DNA of 64,000 nt, from NCBI GenBank assembly GCA_034190875.2, contig CM067354.1, positions 71,197,730-71,261,729 on the forward strand, written 5' to 3'. The notes beneath the pieces were generated by a model, which saw only the letters and a program-made list of their open reading frames with translations, was not told the origin of the DNA and ran no database searches. Source of the DNA: Urechis unicinctus (lineage: Eukaryota; Annelida; Polychaeta; Xenopneusta; Urechidae). Below are positions 58,535 through 64,000 of the stretch, piece by piece; the stretch's first letter is position 1, and every line of letters begins with the position of its first letter. The translations under genes were made by a program, and so were the position numbers.

Positions 58535-58665
58535 CAATGAGTTATTGGATCTACTTTATTGACCTTTGATCATCTTTAATGGGTTATTGGATCTACTTTA
58601 TTGACCTTTGACCATATTCAATGGGTTATTGGATATACATTATTGACCTTTGACGATGTTTAGCC
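58535..58665. repeat. Short tandem repeat, ~42-bp unit (copy 2)
   Basis: Three units as in copy 1. Confidence 0.88.
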
Positions 58666-58884
58666 AAAATTAATACTTCTGTTTATTGTCATATGATTGC
58701 ATGACATGTAGAATAGCACCTGTTAATGCGATCATCTAATTGCGCCTGTCACGTGGTGTTATTTTTTCCTAGCTTCATTACAAACATAAAGCAATAATCA
58801 TAAAAGAAATCATCCGAGGAGGCACGTAACTAATAGACAACACAAGTTATGCACCAGTTGTGAATGATTGTGCTAGTGATTGTT

Positions 58885-59070
58885 AGAGCACGCAGGAATA
58901 TTGGTGCTATTGATTGATCCACAGCACGCAGGAATATCGGAGCTATTGATTGATCCACAGCATGCAGGAATATTGGTGCTATTGATTGATCCACAGCACG
59001 CAGGAATATTGGTGCTATTGATTGATCCACATCACGCAAGAATATTGGTGCTATTGATTGATCCACTTCA
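58885..59070. repeat. Minisatellite, 36-bp unit (copy 2)
   Basis: Same unit number as at 48,150-48,340. Open on the minus strand here (58,830-59,099) because of substitutions. Confidence 0.92.
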
Positions 59071-59377
59071 TCTACTCGCTTTTCCAATTCGCATACCAAA
59101 GAACGAAGGACTGATGTGTGCGTGTCCGTCAGGCGCTATGGAAAGGTTCTAATAATGATTGGCACTGGACCACTCTATGCAGGTTTTAGCACCTGGTGAA
59201 TACTTTGAGATCTTGATTAAAGCACACGTGCAAGAAAAACACGTCACGGGTTTATAGATTCTCGCTGTATTTTAATACAACTTATTCCACAAATATCACA
59301 TTGTCTTTATATAAGTGGCCTCACATGGTCGCTGAGTATCCAGCGGATGACAGCATGGATCCCCCCCCCCCCGGTCT

Positions 59378-59569
59378 ATGATCCCATGCCAATCTGGATA
59401 CATCTCAAACGTCGGGCACAGTCTGATCAAAAGAAACAACGTTCGCGAGTTGATATGTAGGAGCGGTGTTCCTGGTGTGAGGCAGGAAGTGAAGCGAGCT
59501 AACAGAAAGCACTCTATTCATGGTTTAACATGTTATTTGACAACATTGTTAATGAGGCAGCTCATTTGA
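59378..59569 (+). pseudogene. Frameshifted counterpart of the 48.6-kb ORF
   Basis: Follows 48,631-48,945 for about 50 codons and then shifts frame at the missing C near 59,526. Upstream lies an expanded C12 run at 59,361-59,372 (C6 in copy 1). Whether the ancestral frame was ever translated is unknown. Confidence 0.25.
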
Positions 59570-59840
59570 AAGTGACGAACGACGTATATTTGGCAATGAA
59601 GATTACTAGGTCTAATGTGATTTTGCAGGCCTTTGTTCGATTGGTGCTCATCATGTTAGAGGGGCAGTGTGTAAACCTGATGGTAAGCTAATCATTGTAG
59701 TAGAATTTGAAAAGATGTTTAGTGATGACGTATTACTCCTGCCTGGTTTAGGCATTACAGCCCAGTAATACATATTCAGTGGACGACGAATAGAGGCCTC
59801 AATCTACAGGTCAACGAATCATAAGGAGGGAGCGGAGCAC

Positions 59841-60167
59841 ATGCATAATAGAAGTCTCTACACCCGAAACTTCCCCAGCATTTTCCTAAGTGATTTGTTG
59901 AACACTTTATATGATAGTGGTTATAAATTGTGGAAGGTGACTGACACCTTGGATGAAGTAGAATTTGGCAACGCAAATGATGTGAACTTGGTGGCAGGAT
60001 TAGAAATTGGTGTACATAATGTTAGCCCCATGATGATCCTACAGCAAGATTTAATTGGTGTACATCACGTTAGCCCCATGGTGATCCTACAGCAGGATTT
60101 AATTGTCATGATGGATGGCTATGATTGGTTGATATTAATGAAACATTGGATTGAATTGAATGATTAG
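59841..60167 (+). CDS. Hypothetical 108-codon ORF (copy 2)
   Basis: Starts MHNRSLYTRNFPSIFLSDLL and continues as in copy 1, with the same two in-frame 16-codon repeats. In copy 1 the upstream ATG is ATA, so only the shorter frame exists there. No recognised domain. Confidence 0.18.
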   Translation: MHNRSLYTRNFPSIFLSDLLNTLYDSGYKLWKVTDTLDEVEFGNANDVNLVAGLEIGVHNVSPMMILQQDLIGVHHVSPMVILQQDLIVMMDGYDWLILMKHWIELND

Positions 60168-60670
60168 TAGGTAGATGACTGCTTTTGATGTGAAGAAGAT
60201 CAGCCGAGACGATGTGTCTGATGATGGTCATCGACGAACAGATCCAATCGTGTATGACACTAGCATTTCAATGCGTGGACGTACATATGTGACCCAGTTC
60301 TTGGAGTTACATTAGGATGTGATAAAACTTCGACCATCTTTATTAAAAATGGTTGTGTATGGATGTAAGACGATATTTGTAAGGTTGTGTAAAATAGGAG
60401 CTTGAGTCCTGTATAATGCAATGAATGCAATAGCTGATTAATAATATTCTCTGTATTTCTACAATAAGCATGTGATTGCTGACATCAGCTCTAAGGGTTT
60501 CTTATACCTAGTCGCTAGATGGTTACATCACATGACTTTCTTAGCCAATGAATGAACGCACCACGAGTCAGGATAGTCATGGCTTGTTGGAGTACGGCAT
60601 GAGAGGACAAGGCTGATTGATTGATCTCCATGCCTGCGGTACAGTGTATGCTCCTGTGTAGTATCATGTA
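60168..60670. other. Spacer in duplication copy 2
   Basis: Equivalent to 49,422-49,865. No gene recognised. Confidence 0.4.
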
Positions 60671-60674
60671 TACT

Positions 60675-61010
60675 TTAAGCTCATATTCCTCTATTTACTT
60701 TGCATTCTTGTATTATTGTAATGTATATTGGTCATGTATATTTATGTGTATGCATGGGTGCGCTTTTAGTTGATATTCTTCTTTTTACTTTGTATTCATG
60801 TATTCTTGTCATGTATGTTTTATGAATGTTGCATTGAGTTATATGTATGCATGTGTGCGATTTTAGTTCATATTCCTCTATTAACTTCGTTTTCATGTTT
60901 TATTTCACTGGTTTGTTTTGATGTATGTGTAATGAAAGTTGGATAAACAGTTGTATCATGTATTTTTGTGTGCGCTTGAAGTTCGTATTCCTGTATTTAT
61001 TTCGTAATCT
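60675..61010. repeat. Degenerate ~100-115-bp tandem repeat (copy 2)
   Basis: Four diverged units as in copy 1. Confidence 0.75.
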
Positions 61011-61124
61011 TATTTTTGATTGGTTTTTATAAATAATCAATTATTACATTATGTGCTATTGTCATAAATGGAATATACCACACATTCTTCTGGTGCTCGG
61101 TTTTTGCATCTTTCTCCTTTTTTT

Positions 61125-61735
61125 CGAGGAGCATATCGTCCGGAGACGACAGCCCGATGAACTTACGGAAGTAAGCAGGTAACGCTTCGGTTTTACTTCC
61201 CATCAATTTCAGCTATAAGTTGAACATCATTACTAATTTTGATATATTACAGAAACTTGCATACATATCTAAAACAAAATATCATGAAAAATGCACCGAT
61301 GGGTTAAACCTCATGGTTTATGTGGATCCGTCGGAGATCAGATGAACTTACGGAAGCAAGCAAGTAAGGCTTGTATGATATTTCCTACTAATTTCAGCTT
61401 TAAGTTGGACATAATAACTCATCTTGATTTATTAGACAATTCATGAAACTCACCGAATCCTGCAGTTATATCTTGTACAATATATCACAAAATATGTGAC
61501 CATGGGTTCACCCTCATAGCTTATCTGGATACCTCGGAAGTCCGTTTAACTTTTGAAAACAAGCAGGTATGTCTGCAGTCATTCCAACCATAGGTTAAAC
61601 CCATTTGTATATTTCACAAATTCCCACACACTAACGCACACTGGCACGTATATCTTGAACAATATATCCTAAAAAAATTTACATCCATGGATTCAATATC
61701 ATAGTTTTTCTGGATTCCGAGGAACTGTGGGAAAG
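61125..61735. repeat. Diverged satellite-like repeat, ~175-205-bp unit (copy 2)
   Basis: Duplicate of 50,350-50,965. The third unit is more complete here (GTTTAACTTTTGAAAACAAG CAGGTATG), confirming that it belongs to the same repeat family. Confidence 0.8.
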
Positions 61736-61747
61736 AGCAAGTATAAC

Positions 61748-62235
<488 letters not shown>

Positions 62236-62842
62236 TTAGGCCGCTTTACCCTACGACCTCCGGCTTGCTTTTACTTACGACTCAATCAATATATTGAATA
62301 GTCATTTCTCGTGGGCATTTGACACTTTCCATGTCGGTTGCACATTGTGCAACTGCTCAACGCCCTACCTCTGACAGCAAATTTGTGGGCAATGGAGAAT
62401 AGGCCATTTTTTGTCTACTGCCTCGTCTATCAACAAAACACTGTTTTATGATCGATTGTAATCTTGAGTGCTTGTTATGTATACTGCTTGAATCCGCAGA
62501 TGTTTGTACAGAGACCAGGATGCGGCAAGATGAACGTCTTTGGCTATGATTCCCGTCCTCGTTCAAATGGAGATCGTCAATCCTATCCAATCCTGTTGTC
62601 ATTGCTTTGAAGATCTCTGGGAGTTCCTGCTATTCATTGCCGGCCGTCAATTGATGATGCACGGCCATTTATAATGTAGCATGACGGATAGGGATATTAG
62701 GATAGTTGATAGGTTTTGCTGTCACCTCCCCCTGCCCGTCTCATTTTGCCTGTGTCGTATGTGTGCTCCTCCCCACCCATCAGAAGAATATATTGGGGCC
62801 TTCCCCGTCTACAACACTATCCCAATCCATGACGTGCAATAG
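62236..62842. other. Spacer without recognisable gene (copy 2)
   Basis: Equivalent to 51,456-52,060. No gene recognised. Confidence 0.4.
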
Positions 62843-64000
62843 CAGAAAACGCTCTACACTCCACCGAGTTATTGCATCGAGACATAATGTGATATTTGCT
62901 TGGCAAAGTTTATTGCCGACATATGATCATTTAGCGAATGTATGTGCAATGATGAGCGCTGGTCGCGGAGAGCACGACTGGAAATTAAACTGGTGCCGAT
63001 GACCAGGGGGAATAATTTTGCGCAGTTAACCAGTTTCAAAATATTCTGCCGTCCGCACAGATACAATGACGATTCAATCGAAGTTCAATTCATTAAACGT
63101 TAGAGTTATTAAATTCAGCAAACATAATACCAACTCACACCGATTACATTTCAAGATTCATTAAAAATGATGTCCAATCAAATTTATAGCTGAGCTTTGC
63201 TAACCGACTTCTGGTGCCTCGAAGTGGATATTGCATTTGGTAACAAGAACAGAATGTTATAGTGCTATACGGCGTTAGATCAAAACGGGCCAATGTCGAC
63301 ACGTACCGATAGAAATCAATCGACGCTGTTTCGTCGCTTGCTAAAGCAAGGGCCCTTGTAATCAGACCGTTGGTTCGTACGCAAACCTTAGGAGCATGAT
63401 AAGTAGGTATGTGGGTTGGATATATCCATCCGACCCACCTATTGCCACAAAGGAACGTGATTAAATCTCTATGGGAAATTTACTAGTAGACGTTTAACCC
63501 TCATGTAACACGAATCCCACTGGCTCCCGCTGGTCAATAGATAACAGATAATTGTAATTTACTGGAGGTTGAGTGTAAATGAAATATTCCCAATGCAACC
63601 CCAAGCCGTAATATGGAACACGATACGGCCGTCAAAAAGGACCGTTATCTAGACATTGATCTAATGAACTCGTGTGATGAACAATTCTAGTTAGTCATTC
63701 TTCCAGGAAATATTAATGGGAGACATGAATAATGCATGTAGCAGAACACAAGATGTCTCACAGTGAACTTAATCTCATCATCTGACAGTCCTTGGTGTTC
63801 AACCTGAGAGTAACCTTCTTAGCTCTCCATAGCAGATGTGCGTTAGCGTGGTAAGATGGAGATAATGGAATAATTGATCTTGCTGTTGAATATGTTGACA
63901 CATAAAGCCGCATCAGTCGCTGTATGTCTTCTCTATGGCGCCGCCGTCAGCCCTTGCCGATTGGCAACTCATCCAGTGTGAAAACAGGATTTGTCTCGAT
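62843..64000 (+). repeat. Dispersed repeat inside duplication copy 2 (cut by window end)
   Basis: Third close copy of the repeat at 27,015 and 52,064. It retains a segment near 63,605-63,635 (ATATGGAACACGATACGGCC) that copy 1 lacks and that the 27-kb copy has in shorter form. Confidence 0.88.

Overview
The window looks like non-coding, repeat-dominated DNA from an animal (eukaryote). I see no bacterial-style operons, no rRNA, no convincing tRNA and no complete protein-coding gene. The evidence for a metazoan source is a decayed CR1-type non-LTR retrotransposon at about 12.1-15.2 kb, a SINE-like element at about 2.05-2.36 kb carrying a deeply conserved core (GTCGTAAGAGGCGACTAA on the minus strand), long (TA)n tracts, and more than 30 unrelated minisatellite families. 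A mollusc or another marine invertebrate is my guess, because I associate that SINE core with mollusc genomes. The species cannot be told from the sequence alone.

Layout. From 0 to 43 kb, single-copy-looking spacer alternates with tandem arrays whose periods run from 6 to about 65 bp (38, 29, 22, 32, 26, 30, 31, 32, 30, 41, 19, 17, 38, 45, 60, 50, 42, 33, 12, 27, 39, 60, 31 and 24 bp in order). Together with the arrays in the right-hand part, tandem repeats cover roughly a third of the window. Many array periods are multiples of 3, or lack stop codons, so they create long open reading frames in several frames and on both strands. I treat these as by-products and not as genes. Embedded in this part are the SINE, a perfect 29-bp-arm hairpin (about 4.96-5.03 kb), a pair of about 250-bp inverted repeats around 1 kb of spacer (8.8-10.3 kb), and the retrotransposon.

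From 43,118 to the end of the window lies a direct tandem segmental duplication with a unit of about 11.28 kb. Copy 1 is 43,118-54,393; copy 2 starts at 54,394 and runs off the window. Each copy holds the same series of arrays, a foldback element, a few short ORFs of unknown meaning, a diverged satellite-like block of about 200 bp period, a (TA)n tract, and a 2.2-2.3 kb repeat. That last repeat also occurs alone at about 27.0-29.3 kb and, more diverged, at about 30.9-31.4 kb.

The most striking observation is that the CR1-type element has been interrupted by tandem arrays built from its own coding sequence. The 41-bp array at 12.2-13.44 kb repeats codons for KPTIGPILDGANNV, which lie just upstream of the reverse transcriptase domain. 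The 19-bp array at 14.4-14.83 kb repeats the codons for DVSEER that should precede DLGVII. A 51-bp, in-frame, three-copy repeat sits in the RT motif SGVxxGxVLGP. This gives three stages of minisatellite formation within one retroelement copy and suggests where many of the other arrays may come from.
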